DNA of 64,000 bases from Notospermus geniculatus (GCA_002633025.1 NMRB01000506.1:185625-249624); one strand, 5' to 3'; positions 10,903 to 22,249 are shown, counted from the first letter of the stretch. Numbers and translations: made by a program. Notes: a model not told the origin generated them from the letters alone.

Positions 10903-11369
10903 TGGCAAGCCGATTGTCCATTCCGGCCTAAACCATGGTTTATGATCCCTAAACCATGGTTTGGGACCCTAAACTATGGTTTAGGGTCCAAAACTACAGC
11001 TTAGACACCGTAAACCATGGTTTAGAGAAAACGTCCATTTCAGGGCGTAAACTCTAGTTTATAGCCCTAAACCATGGTTTACAGAAAATGATGTCCATTA
11101 AAAAGACAGAATGTTGCAAATTGCGGTTCTGAAGCCTAAAACTCCAGTTTTCAGTAAACTTTACAACAGTTTAGGTATCCTAAACCATAGTTTGGAGTAA
11201 ACTATGGTTTAGGCTCCCTAAACAATAGTTTAGAGTAAACCATGGTCTAGGAATTCCTAAACCCTGTTCCTAAACCATGGTATGGAGTAAACTATGGTTT
11301 AGGGTCCCTAAACCATAGTTTATGGATCCTAAACCATGGTTTAGGCTGGAACGGACAATCGGCTTGCCA
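10903..11369. mobile_element. 467-bp TIR element built from about 16 CTAAACCATGGTTTAG palindromes
   Basis: Terminal inverted repeats of 40 bp with two mismatches begin TGGCAAGCCGATTGTCC. The interior is an array of about 16-17 variants of the 16-bp palindrome CTAAACCATGGTTTAG, spaced about 20-40 bp apart, with central variation (CCATGG, CTATGG, CCATAG, CTCTAG). No ORF. Confidence 0.85.
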
Positions 11370-11889
11370 TCCTATACGTGGGTGGCTAGGCCTACATGTA
11401 CATGAGATTGGGGCCTATTTCACAGGAAGTTAAGCTTATTTCCTTGTATATCTTGTCATGTGATTAACAATTGTTTCCATGGAAAAAGTAATGAACAAAG
11501 TGGAAACGACTGATGGGCCATCCTGCCAGATGAATTTTACGCGAGTGGGCACTGTGACCTTGAAACTGATATCAAAACCTTTATCCATGTTTTTCATTTC
11601 CTTAATCTTAAGGAAATAAACATGATATTGAATACGACCTCAGACAGACTGAAATTAATAAGGGATAGTGGATGAGGCAGGGTTAGCCTTTGCAATGTTC
11701 CCTTTCCATGAAGAAAAGGAAGACCTGCTGACATTGGCAACATCTTCCCAACATGCCGATTTACAACATCATGTTGGATAAATCTGACCCGCTAGTAAAA
11801 GTAGGCACTTGTTGCAACCAAGGAGAGGGTTAATATAGCTGAAATGTACATACAAGATACAGAAAAGCACAAAATTGACACACAAAATG

Positions 11890-11966
11890 ATAAAAAGCAA
11901 GAAGTCAATCTCCAGAATTCACGAGAATTCTTCGTGAATTCTGGAGATTGACTTCTTGCTTTTTAT
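11890..11966. repeat. Perfect 77-bp hairpin (35-bp arms)
   Basis: ATAAAAAGCAAGAAGTCAAT starts the left arm, and the right arm is its exact complement over 35 bp with a 7-base centre. The flanks share GCTGAAATGTACATACA-like words, so this could be a template-switch fold or a tiny foldback element. Confidence 0.85.
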
Positions 11967-12017
11967 CTGAAATGTACATACATGTACATCTCTGCAAGAG
12001 ATGGGGATTTGATGTTT

Positions 12018-12300
12018 GAAGATGGGGATTTGGCCTATTGGTTAAGGCGTGCTACCTCTAAAGTGGCCCATACACACGCAATATTATTGCACAATATGAG
12101 GCTCAAAATTGGTAATATTATTGCCAACATTTCTTCCACCCATCATACCACCCTATTTTGGGCCCCACTGTGCAATAATATTGATCGTGTATGGGCCACT
12201 TTAGTGCTGGCGATTGATGCCTTACGCGAGGGTCTGTGGGTTCGAGTCAGGTGGGAACCTATGTCCTTCACCTTAGAAACCTGTTATTATTTCACATCTC
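12018..12300 (+). mobile_element. tRNA-derived SINE (family 1), split by a MITE
   Basis: A-box-like TTGGCCTATTGGTTAAGGCG at 12030 and B-box GGTTCGAGTC at 12239 give a tRNA-Leu/Ser-like head with a long variable arm. The tail CCTTAGAAACCTGTT is shared with the copy at 13618. Between the boxes sits a 147-bp inverted-repeat element (12058-12204). Confidence 0.75.
12058..12204. mobile_element. MITE inserted in the SINE
   Basis: CTAAAGTGGCCCATACAC and the complement of GTGTATGGGCCACTTTAG form the termini, with a second inner pair around CAATAATATTG. The uninterrupted SINE at 13618 shows the pre-insertion arrangement CTTTAGTGCTGG. Confidence 0.8.
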
Positions 12301-12487
12301 AGAGGTGACAATTTTATTAGTGGTCAGCAGTGATAATTAACAGCTGAGTAAACTGATGACCAATGATAATAACTTGCGACAAGCACCTGCTTTTGCTGGA
12401 GGTGGTCACAAATGTTGTGTGTGCAGGGGAAAAGAGTTATCTAACATGTTGTTCACATGTTGTTGATACTTGTGTTGCTAATAGACC

Positions 12488-12640
12488 TCTTGCGAAAGTC
12501 AGCCATGACAGGTCAGAAGGGGTAAATAAACCTTGGCCTAGTGCATTGTACAGACGGTAAGCACAGGAGCCAACTGTACAAATGTACTGGGCCAAGGTTT
12601 GTTTACCCCTTCTGACCTGTCATGGCCGACTTTCGCAGGA
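12488..12640. mobile_element. MITE-like element D, copy 1
   Basis: TIRs of about 45 bp: GCGAAAGTCAGCCATGACAG and GGTCAGAAGGGGTAAA...CTTGGCC, inverted at the right end. Copy 2 at 59108-59334 has an expanded interior. Confidence 0.85.
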
Positions 12641-13123
12641 TATTTATTTATTGGCCAGAGTAAGGTTAGAATTTGTGTTGCTCAGGAATGTTGTTCAAAT
12701 GTTGGAAATATGTTGCCAGTATGCAAGCAGTCACACTGAAATCGACTCGACTGATGTCATTAGTGTTGAGTCACTTTTGAGATGGCCGCAGCTACAACAA
12801 TCACGAACACTTCTTCGAACCTTCCCACATACCCCGCATCATAATTAACCATAGAGACCATTCAGATCGGCGCTATGCGTCTGTCACACACCCTATCCCT
12901 ATCCTCACCATGCTTATCCAGTTACCAAGCACTGTTTCATCAATAACTGAAATAGCGCTGTTTCTTGCTGACTGTGTCATGTGTGATAGCTTGGGTTAGA
13001 ATTCTGAATGAAATACAGGTTAGTTTCATAACAGAAGCCATCTATGACAAATGTATGACTTTTGCCCTTGAGCAGATTGTTAATTACACTGAAATTATTT
13101 CAAGTTATTATTTCATGTTCTTT

Positions 13124-13495
13124 AATGGGGAACCCGCATGACTGCTAGTGCAGATGGCGCAGTCAGTATAAGACCCGAATGACGTACTGACGTCACTTTT
13201 TTCGCTGTTGACGTCACGTCGTCAAAGCATGTGTACATTTTTCTACACAATTTTCCGTGGATTTTTCCCCAAAAGACGTTGTCAGTATTGGCATCCTGTG
13301 GCATTTCTGACGAAACAAAGCAGTGATATATGGAGAACTTTCATGAAACAGGGCAGTGTAATTTAGTCAAAATTGAACCAAAGAGAGTGGTTTATTTTGG
13401 GGCAGGGGGTAAATGGAAATACTGTTAGAAAATAGGACTTCCGGGTCTTACACTGACAGCGCCACGTCGTGGCGTAGTTCTGCGGGTTCCTCATT
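13124..13495. mobile_element. MITE-like element E (GAGGAACC termini)
   Basis: The left end GGGGAACCCGCA...AGATGGCGCAGTCAGT and right end CTGACAGCGCCACGTCGTGG...TGCGGGTTCCTC are inverted. The family recurs at 32867-33400 and 43801-44189. Confidence 0.75.
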
Positions 13496-13617
13496 GTATC
13501 TCCTTTATATGTGACCCCTTGCATAACCTAAAACTGTTTGGGTTCCGAGATTGTTTGGACTACTCGCAGAGTATTATGAGGGACCCCTTGTTTGACATAG
13601 GTCACTGAACCATCTTT

Positions 13618-13800
13618 TTGAAGATGGGGATTTGGCCGAGTGGGGCCTGCTCCCCTTTAGTGCTGGTGATTGATGCCTAATGCGAGGGTCCATGGGTTCG
13701 AATCTGGTAGGAAGCTATGTCTTTCGCCTTAGAAACCTGTTTCTATTTCATGAAATTATTTCACCAGTTTATCCTCTTACCAGTAGGAATAGGGCCAACT
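13618..13800 (+). mobile_element. tRNA-derived SINE (family 1), uninterrupted copy
   Basis: TTTGGCCGAGTGG (A box), GGGTTCGAATC (B box at 13694) and CCTTAGAAACCTGTT tail. The GGCCGAGTGG arm plus long variable region point to a tRNA-Leu or tRNA-Ser ancestor. Confidence 0.75.
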
Positions 13801-13999
13801 TATTCACTGCCAGGGACAATTCATCAAAGCAGAAAAGTCTACATGATGTGGGAACCCTGTCACGTAGACATATTCAATGGAAAGTGCTCAGTGAGAGCTT
13901 TCCAATGAATACAAATGCGATAGGGTTTTGGTACAACTGAGTCATTGTGTCCATGTTTTCTAACTGAGAGAATGTGCATCATGGAAGAGAAAATGATAG

Positions 14000-14365
14000 T
14001 AAACATTAAAGTCGTCTCCGAATTTAGCAAATTTTTGACCCAACCGGGGTCTTCCTTGGTGCTTTCTAGTAGAGATTACAGAAATGAATGAGCAGGGCTC
14101 ATATTCATAAAACCTTGCTAGGCCTAGTTTAATACTTGCTGAAGTACCAGTTTGTACAGGCGAATGTACACAACTAGCAACCAACTAAGCTGGCAAGGTT
14201 TTATGAATATGGACCCTGGATCCTAAAGAGATATCTATTATAACTCCTATCCCGTCACAGGATCCAGCTCATTCATTTCTGGGATCTCTACTAGAAAGTG
14301 CCTGAGGAAGACCCCGGTTGGGGTCAAAAATTTGCAAAATTTGGAGTCGACTTTATATTTACTAT
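14000..14365. mobile_element. Foldback element F with a second foldback nested in it
   Basis: Outer arms of about 90 bp (TTTAGCAAATTTTTGACCC...AACCGGGGTCTTC and its complement). Inside, 14099-14213 is an independent inverted repeat with ends CATATTCATAAAACCTTGC and GCAAGGTTTTATGAATATG. Confidence 0.8.
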
Positions 14366-14736
14366 CATTTTGTGTGTCGTTTTTTGTACTCTATGTTGGA
14401 TACATGGAAGCGAAAACGGTAATTTATGCAAATCAGTGTTCTTGTCAATTTCATACTTGCGACTGCTTAACTCATCTGTCCCCCAGAGTCCAGCAGACGG
14501 CATCTTCTGTCAAAGTTTTCTCACATCCTGTGGTATTGATTGAAAAATATTTGAAGAAAGATTGTTCCTGTGAACCATATGAAGAAAGTTTCTTCAAATT
14601 TTTTCCAATTCTATCTGAGGGTTAGCAAAAAATTTATCAGAAGATACCGTTTGCTTAAACCTAGGAGCAGGTGAGTTAAGGCATTCATGGGGAGATGGCC
14701 ACGCTGTCTACAGCCAAAAAGCCATGAACTCCATCA

Positions 14737-14983
14737 GGGTTTCCGCCAGAAAAAAAAATGAGGGTACGGACAACAAATTTTTAAAAAAATAATTTTTTTA
14801 TTTTTAAAAGGTTTTACGTATTTTGAAGCATAAAATCCCCGTGCCGGTCATGCCGGTTGTTTGGTTCCGTCCGGCATGTCATGGAAAAATGGTTACCCAA
14901 CGTTTTTGAGGGTACGGATCCGTACCCTGGAAAAATTTAAGGGTACGGAATTTTACCCATTTTACCCTCTGGCGGAAACCCTG
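14737..14983. mobile_element. MITE-like element G (CAGGGTTTCCGCCAGA termini)
   Basis: CAGGGTTTCCGCCAGA and TCTGGCGGAAACCCTG are the exact inverted ends. Internal GAGGGTACGGA repeats. A diverged relative is at about 22250-22395. Confidence 0.8.
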
Positions 14984-14999
14984 TTCATCAAACATTGTC

Positions 15000-16205
15000 A
15001 AGATTATTTGTTGAAATCTACACATCAAATCTTGTTGGTGATTGCAACTCCTCAGTGCAATGCTGGAACAATATATATAATAAGTTGGGATTATGAACTG
15101 TACAGCAGCCAGCATGTAGGCCTACACGACATGATGTAGGCCTAATAATAATAGATATGGCAGATGTAGATACAAATTGAGATAGACCCAATGGACTCCG
15201 ATTCATCACAACGAAAGCATCCAGGAAAATCCATGATAGAACACAAGGCTAATATTCCCAATACTACTGAATACAAAATCTCAGAATATTGACATACTCA
15301 GCACTATAACGTTAAACTGTGTATCCTCACATATGATAAATCTATGATGATAATGTAATAAATTGGTATAGGTAGCCAATTTCAATTAAAAACGTAAAGA
15401 TAGGTAGGGGCCTAGATTTATTCCATCCTTTCAGTAGCTAGTCGTTCGAGCAGACAGCATCCGGCTACGACTGTATCTAAAATTGTAACAATACTCACAC
15501 GCACCGACGGACAGAATTCTATTGAACAGAGATCATGCACAGGCTTATTTGCGGTTCTTTAGAATTATATCAATATCCAAACGATGAACATGTACAGTGT
15601 ATGTGTGACAGAGTGTGACCTTAGCCAGCATGCACATATACATGCACTGCTGGCCCAGATAAGGCTATAATTGAGTGCTTACATGGATAATATACTCAAT
15701 CACTCCAGGTAGCTTTGTCTGCTTGGGAACCTTGCAACTAAACGGAGCTGTTCATTGACGTGCATCTTCTACATGTTGCAATTTGTTAATAACGGGTCCT
15801 TTTCTAATGACAGGTGAAACGTTGTCGCACACCACAGAAAAGTGAAACAACATTGAAGTCAACAAAATCCAGGGTTTATCTCACTCATGACAAAATTTTT
15901 ATACCTTCTTACGAAAGGTCATAACGATAATCTGTGAACTAATATTTCAGTCATGTTTTGACATCAAAGTGACAAATTCCAGCTAGAGGGGCCTATAATG
16001 CTGACATGACTACAGGTGTGAATTTTCATGTTTTTTAGTCCAGACTAATCTGGGTTGCAAGGTTCTGGAAAATCTCATATCCAATGGCTACAAATTTGGA
16101 CTAAAATACAAGTCCTTATTGAGAATCTCCAGCAATCTGTTGCTCTTGTGACAGTAGTGGTTGAACCCTCAATGGGTTTGAGCAATCTGATGCATGATCT
16201 TCCTC
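15000..16205. other. No gene or clear repeat seen
   Basis: Only short AT-rich frames and a dispersed TAGGCCTAC word occur here. No splice-consistent coding series was found on either strand. Confidence 0.5.
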
Positions 16206-16206
16206 A

Positions 16207-16720
16207 GCATCATTTAATATCACACTTATTTTCATGATAATATCACTCTGATATTTTCAAGATAAATATCACTCTTTGATATTTTCATGATAATATCACT
16301 TTGGTATTTCCATGATAATATCACACTTTGATGTTTTCAAGATAATATCACTCTTTGATATTTCCATGATAATATCAAACTTCGATATTTCCATGTTAAT
16401 ATCACACTTTGGATACTTTCACTGATATCACACTTTGATATTTTTGCTAATATCATACTTCGATTAATATCTTACTTTGATATTTTCATGCTGACATCAT
16501 ATTTTGATATTTTCATGCTAATAATCATATTTAATATTTTCATACTTTATATCTTGATATTTTCATGTCAATATCATACTTTGATATTTTGATGCTAATA
16601 TCACACTTTGATATTTTCAAGCTAATATTATACTTTGATATTTTGATGCTAATATCAAACTTTGAATTTTCATGCTAATATCAAACTTGATATTTCACGC
16701 CTATGGCATCTTCCTCAAGA
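16207..16720. repeat. AT-rich minisatellite, about 27-bp unit
   Basis: Roughly 18 degenerate copies of AATATCACACTTTGATATTT plus TTCATGCT or TTCATGAT. The spacing drifts between copies. Weaker copies persist to about 16850. Confidence 0.8.
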
Positions 16721-17334
16721 AAATGTTCATGATATTTTCCTGATTCATGATATACCATACACCGATATATATCATTTTGATATTTTCACAATCATTGCGA
16801 AATCTTAGATCAAATAGAATTTTCAACACCATTTTGATATTTTCACAAAGCAATTGCAAGATCTGCCAATTGATATTTCAACTTGCAAAACGACTCACAT
16901 TTCTATGATGTTAGAAGCATCTTTTTTGAGACATGATGCAACATCATTTTAGACGAGATCGAAGAACACCATGTAGTATCATATTTGTTGCTGCATTTCC
17001 TGTAGGCCTATACTGATGGGACTCAGATGTGAGGGCCTTTTGAGAAAGCATCCACAGCATGAAGGCCTTTTTGATGGAGGGAAATCCAAAGTGGGTTCGG
17101 TGAAATAGAATACCATCATCATCCAATAGACCTAGTGCGGCCATCCCGAGCTACATGTAACCAGGGATTCTGTGTTGACTCCCTTCATTATTGCATACAT
17201 GTGTGCGGTGACGAAGGGAGCAAGGGATATTCTCAGGATGATAGGAGGTATAATCCTCTCAGACACAGGCCATCCATCCTGCGGTTGTCAGGGTTTTACC
17301 TAGTCTCCAACATCAACACCCATGAGCGCTGAGG

Positions 17335-17536
17335 AAAGGGGCTGTTCATTTTCGTCACTTGAGGATTCTGAGTTGTTTTCCTTGGGAAAATGGAAAAAGC
17401 TATGCACTTGCAAATTGCAGGGATTACTTGTTGTGCTGTACAGAATAAACGCTGCAATTTGCAGCTTCATAGCTTTCTCCATTTTCTCAAGGATCACAAC
17501 TCAGTTCCTCAGTTGAAGAAAACGAACAGCCCCTTT
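17335..17536. mobile_element. MITE-like element H, copy 1
   Basis: AAAGGGGCTGTTCATTTTCG and AAAACGAACAGCCCCTTT are inverted ends, with GCAAATTGCAGGGATTA against GCAATTTGCAGC inside. Copy 2 is at 39721-39922. Confidence 0.85.
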
Positions 17537-17817
17537 GAAAACCTTGACGGGGTAAGCTGAAATTTGGATCTGGCAAGAAATGCAACTGCAAACTCTTGTT
17601 GGTGCAGAGGGATTTACATGTACAGATAATCAGAAACAAAATGACATCGGATTCCAAGCACAACATCAACATATAGTTCCGCTAAAGGAAATACTGAGTG
17701 TATCTCTTGTCGACCATCTAAACATGAGTAGGTATTGATCCAATGATTGAGTACATGGTATGGTTAGCATTACCATGAATGATGGGCATGATACAAATTT
17801 TAATTGATTTCAATGCA

Positions 17818-18590
17818 ATGTCACAAGATGTGACTACGATTACAATGTCACAAGATGTGACAATGATTGTCTGAAGATGTGACTACAATTGCTACAAGAT
17901 GTGAGTACAATTGTCACAAGATGTGACTACAACTGTCACAAGATGTGAAGTGACAATGATTGTCTTAAGATGTGACTACAATTGTCACAAGATGTGACAT
18001 TTGTCACAAGATGTGCCAATAATTGTCTTAAGATGTGACAACAATATGTATTGTCATGTCACTAGATGTGACTACAATTTGTCACAAGATGTGACTACAA
18101 TTTGTCACAAGATGTGACTCTAATTGTCACAAGATGTGACCACAATTGTCACAAGATCTGACTATGATTGTAACAAGATCTGACTATGATTGTCAAAAGA
18201 TCTTACTACGATTGTCACAAGGTGTGACTATGATTGTCACAAGATGTGACTACAATTGTCACAAGATCTGACAAGGATTGTCAAGATGTGACTATGATTG
18301 TCACAAGATCTGACAAGGACTGTCAAGATGTGACTATGATTGTCACAAGATGTGACTATGATTGTCACAAGATCTGACAAGGATTGTCAAGATGTGACTA
18401 CAATTGTCACAAGATCTGACAAGGATTGTCAAGATGTGACTACAATTGTCACAAGATCTGACAAGGATTGTCAAGATGTGACTATGATTGTCACAAGATG
18501 GGACTACAATTGTCACAAGATGTGACTACGATTGCCACAAGATGACTGCATTTGTCACAAGATGTGACTATGATTGCCGCAGGATATTAC
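17818..18590. repeat. TGTCACAAGATGTGACTA minisatellite with 42-bp higher-order units
   Basis: More than 25 copies of a 20-22-bp unit, ATTGTCACAAGATGTGACTA. Each unit is near-palindromic (TGTCACA and TGTGACA). From 18260 it becomes a higher-order array alternating with AGATCTGACAAGGATTGTCA. The related TCACATCTTGTGAC at 19165 lies beyond the next element, so that element inserted into the array edge. Confidence 0.85.
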
Positions 18591-18931
18591 AGGTAGATTA
18601 TCAGAAGATGTGAGTAAGCAACTTCCAGAAGGCGTGACTTACGATTTGGCCGGTATTGAGAATAAAGTTCCATGGATCCAGACAGTCATCTGACTGATAT
18701 AATATCTGATAATAAATTCAAATAATAGATAAAAGACTTTGACCTAGAAAATCTGTTCTATGACTTCTGATATTACCTGGACATCTTAGAAATGGATCAA
18801 AGAAATCAAGAAGGAATTTGTTGCCATGTATTGTTGTTGTGAAAACGTACTTGTCATGATGCAATCTTGACAATGGTGTTTGAGAATCTTTAGTCAAATT
18901 TGTGACAGTCACATCACATTTTGTGACAAAC

Positions 18932-19162
18932 ATACTGTAAAGCAGGAAAATTTCGCGTGCAGGAAATTTTCGCGAATTTCGCGAGACTGTATGTGTCGCG
19001 AAAATTTCATGTCGCGAATATAAATACACGCAAGTGATAAATACGGTCCGTGAAAAAAAACTGAAAAAATGGCAGACACTCGCGAAAATATCCTGCCGCG
19101 AATATGTCTATAATTCTTGATTCGCGAAAATTTCCAGCCACGAAATTATCTTGCTTTACAGT
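18932..19162. mobile_element. MITE-like element with CGCGAAAATTTC repeats
   Basis: TACTGTAAAGCAGGAAAATT and the complement of ATCTTGCTTTACAGTA are the ends. The interior has several inverted CGCGAAAATTTC words. It splits the minisatellite. Confidence 0.8.
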
Positions 19163-19569
19163 AGTCACATCTTGTGACTTTGCAATCATAGTCACATCTT
19201 GTGGCAAGTTATGCTCAACTGCTACTGGTTATTTTGTGATTTCGATGATGGATTTCAAGAGTTTGCAAGCAACTGTGAGCATGTTTTGTATGACTCATCA
19301 GACTGACGAAATATCTCACTCCATCTATTTCTTCAGAGCAGTAGATGTCATTCAAATAGAAGAATGTCGGTCATGCACAATTCTCTTTAGAGATGTCCGT
19401 CTTCAAGCTGCTTCAGCCCTGGACAACTTATCTTTTGTTATGTACTTTTTGTTTGCTTCAAATAAATTCCTAATTAACTTAACTTAACTTCAAGTTGTGT
19501 CAGTTGTTGTTTGGGGGACTTTGGGATGGCCAAACAGAAACATTGCTTATATCAAGAACAGGGCTTAAG

Positions 19570-19760
19570 ATAAGAGGAGTATGTGCTTAATACTCCTTGA
19601 AATCTCAAAATACTCCTTCATTCCAGAAGTGAAAGGGTGAAATACTCCTTGAGATTTATCAGTTTGTCATACTTGACTAATGGAATACTCCTTTGAAGAG
19701 AGAAAATACTCTTTCAAATTCTGATACAAGAGTATAATACTCGTTGCCCTCCAAAATTAT
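19570..19760. repeat. Degenerate AATACTCCTT repeats
   Basis: At least eight irregularly spaced AATACTCCTT or AATACTCTTT words with intervening GAAAT segments. Confidence 0.5.
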
Positions 19761-19789
19761 CTAAAGCACTGCAAGAAGATGGGAGAGGT

Positions 19790-20345
19790 GGATTCAAGGG
19801 GCGCAAGCGGTGTGCCCCCTTAAGTTAGTCGCAGAAGTTTGTTCTTTATACCACCGTGATTTTGAGTGTTTTCAGAGTGGGTGCCACCTTTCAGGCGGAT
19901 TTAAGGGGCACAAATTTTGCGTGTTTTCAGAGTGGGTGCCACCTTTCAGGTGGATTCAAGGGGCGCAAGCAGCGTGCCCCCTTAAGTCAGAGAAGTCTGT
20001 TCTTTACCACCTTGATTTTGCGTGTTTTCAGAGTGGGTGCCACCTTTCAGGCGGATTCAAGGGGCGCAAGCAGCGTGCCCCCTTAAGTCAGAGAAGTCTG
20101 TTCTTTACCACCTTGATTTTGTGTTTTCAGAGTGGCTGCCACCTTTCAGGCAGATTCAAGGGGCGCAAGCGGCGTGCCTGCCCCCTTAGAATTAGATCAC
20201 AGAAGTTTGTTCTTTACCACCTTGATTTTGAGTGTTTTCGGAGTGGGTGCCACCTTTCAGGCGGATTTAAGGGGCGCAAGCGGCGTGCCGCTCAAGTCAT
20301 AGAGGTCTTTTCTTTAATACCACCTTTGATTTTGAGTGTCTTCAG
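19790..20345. repeat. Minisatellite, roughly 100-115-bp unit, about five copies
   Basis: Each unit has TTCAGAGTGGGTGCCACC, TTTCAGGCGGATTCAAGG, GGCGCAAGC.GCGTGCCCCCT and TTCTTTACCACCTTGATTTT. An open frame crosses the array only because the repeat lacks stops in one frame. Confidence 0.85.
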
Positions 20346-20525
20346 AGTGGGCGCCACCTCTTTATAAATGCATTTACTGGAAATTGCGCCCCATCCCAAA
20401 TTTGGGCGCCACCTCCTTTTAATGCATTTTAGTGGAAATTGTACCCCATTTATCCCAAATTTCAGCGCCACCTCCTTTTAATGCATTTAGTGGAAGTTGC
20501 CCCCTTTATCCAAAACCCTGGATCC
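20345..20525. repeat. Short tandem array, about 60-bp unit, three copies
   Basis: GCGCCACCTC, TTTAATGCATTTAGTGGAA and CCCCATTTATCCCAAATTT recur three times, directly abutting the preceding minisatellite. Confidence 0.75.
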
Positions 20526-20954
20526 GCCCCAAAATGGAACAGAATCCCTGAATCAGAATTGAACACAACACATCAAAACATGATTGGAACAGAGCAGCTG
20601 AGTGAGGAGCATGCACAGGTTTACTCGGCGGAGCAAATCCATAAAAACACCATCCACACAATATACGGAGCTTGCAAATAGACGACTGACTTGCATTCCA
20701 TTTCAAAGAGCTGATCGAGTGCATTTACACCTGCCAAGAACGCAAAGCTCCATCTACCAAAGATGACAATATTTGCGTTTAGCTCCAGCTCCTGGGTTAT
20801 GGATTCTGAATAGGAGGATGCCATCTGATGTACTTTTGTGGAACTAAACCTGTCCCACTTGGTTCGTTTTTTACATCACACATATGTTTTTAGGGAAGGC
20901 AATATTCTGTACTGTTAATAGCTTCAGATCCTGGGTTGGCCTGGTCTGGACACA

Positions 20955-21715
20955 CATTGCCATCTGTAGTCCATGAGCCAGACCCCAAATTTTTCAGTTT
21001 GACTACCAATTTCGTGACCAGATCCAACATGGATTTTTGATCAGTCTGATGTCTGAGGTGTCTGAAATCATGTGATGGACATTTCAATTCAGTAGCTTTA
21101 TACCCCTAATTGAGATTCTTAAAATTGTTCATTGGAATCCCATTGCAATACTTACACAGACTTGTATTACAAATTGAGGTGTCTATGTACAGCTAACTTT
21201 TTTCTCGCCGGTTTTAGACCCTATAAATGTATTACCAATAGATAGAATAATGGCACCTCTCAGTCAAATAGCTATATTTTAAACATTATATGACATCGCT
21301 GTAACATAGAAATGACGTATATGTCAAATTTTGCCCCAAATCCATCAAAATCACTGAAAATGCCATTTTTATAACAAATACTAATTATCTCATATTCTAA
21401 ATAGGCCTAACTGACTGAGAAGTGCCATATTTCTATCTATTGGTAATACATTTATAGGGTCTAAAACCAGCGAGAAAAAGGTTAGCTGTACATAGACACC
21501 TCAATTTGTAATACAAGTCTGTGTAAGTATTGCAATGGGATTCCAATGATCAATTTTAAGAATCTTAATTAGGGGTATAAAGCTACTGAATTGAAATGTC
21601 CATCACATGATTTCAGACACCTCAGACATCAGACTGATCAAAAATCCATGTTGGATCTGGTCACGAAATTGGTAGTCAAAATCGGTCTGGCTCATGGACT
21701 ACTGATGTGCCTCAG
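20955..21715. repeat. Long inverted repeat with arms of about 290 bp
   Basis: The left arm 20955-21245 and right arm 21432-21715 are nearly identical complements. Both read as CCATCACATGATTTCAGACA in opposite orientation and end at TACAGCTAACTTTTT...CTATAAATGTATTACC. The spacer is about 185 bp. A GGAACTA.GCCTAAAACCTGTC / TTAATAGCTTCAGATC block is directly repeated outside the arms (about 20839-20930 and 21718-21818). Confidence 0.85.
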
Positions 21716-21817
21716 CGGAACTAGGCCTAAAACCTGTCGTACTCAATTCGTTTTTCAAACAAAGTCATGCATAGTTTTTGTACGAAATCTTGCTTTTTGT
21801 TGTTAATAGCTTCAGAT

Positions 21818-21856
21818 CACCTCTAACATGTCTAATAGACACGTTAGAGGTGATTG
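21818..21856. repeat. Short hairpin
   Basis: CACCTCTAACATGTCTA faces TAGACACGTTAGAGGTG. It sits at the boundary between the long inverted repeat and the next element. Confidence 0.7.
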
Positions 21857-22175
21857 GGATTTTTGTCAAAAAGTGGGCGTGGTCTTCTATAGGCAGTGTT
21901 CTGCCCAAAAATATTTCCAAAGAGGGTGGGATGACTGCATTTTTTCCTATGATTTAAAGGCCCTGGATTTTCAAACAGGGTGAGAGTGAAATTCAAACAG
22001 GGTGGTGTAATAGAAAATGCGTTGCAAGTTACATTTTTAAACAAGGTGGTAAAAATTTGAACAGGGTGGTAAAATGACCTGTGAATTTTGAACAGGGTGG
22101 TACCGCCCTGGCTAGAACACTGCTAGGCGGCTCACGGCAGGGCGGTTTAGGGCAGCATGGGCTCTATAATTGGGT
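21846..22175 (+). mobile_element. Element I, truncated copy, interrupted by element J
   Basis: TTTGTCAAAAAGTGGGCGTG and GGCGGCTCACGGCAGGGCGG match the complete element I copies at 36131-36424 and 40252-40541. Between them, about 21896-22128, lies element J with GCAGTGTTCTG / AGAACACTGC ends and repeated AACAGGGTGGT words. Confidence 0.75.
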
Positions 22176-22249
22176 TAAAGAGAGTCACTCTCTTTGTCAC
22201 ATGAGTACTTTGGTCCAACTATTGAACCCGGGATCTCAGCGGTGACAGG

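Noticed and set aside
11890-11966. pre-miRNA
   Set aside because: Arms are perfectly paired with a 7-base centre; metazoan precursors have bulges and a larger loop. A fold artefact or recent inversion is more likely.
17818-18590. CRISPR-like regularity of direct repeats
   Set aside because: Eukaryotic context, no unique spacers, and units merge into each other. It is a minisatellite.
19810-20367. 185-codon frame with repeated CHLSGGFKG peptide
   Set aside because: It follows the minisatellite. The repeat lacks stops in that frame and no splice signals or homology are seen.
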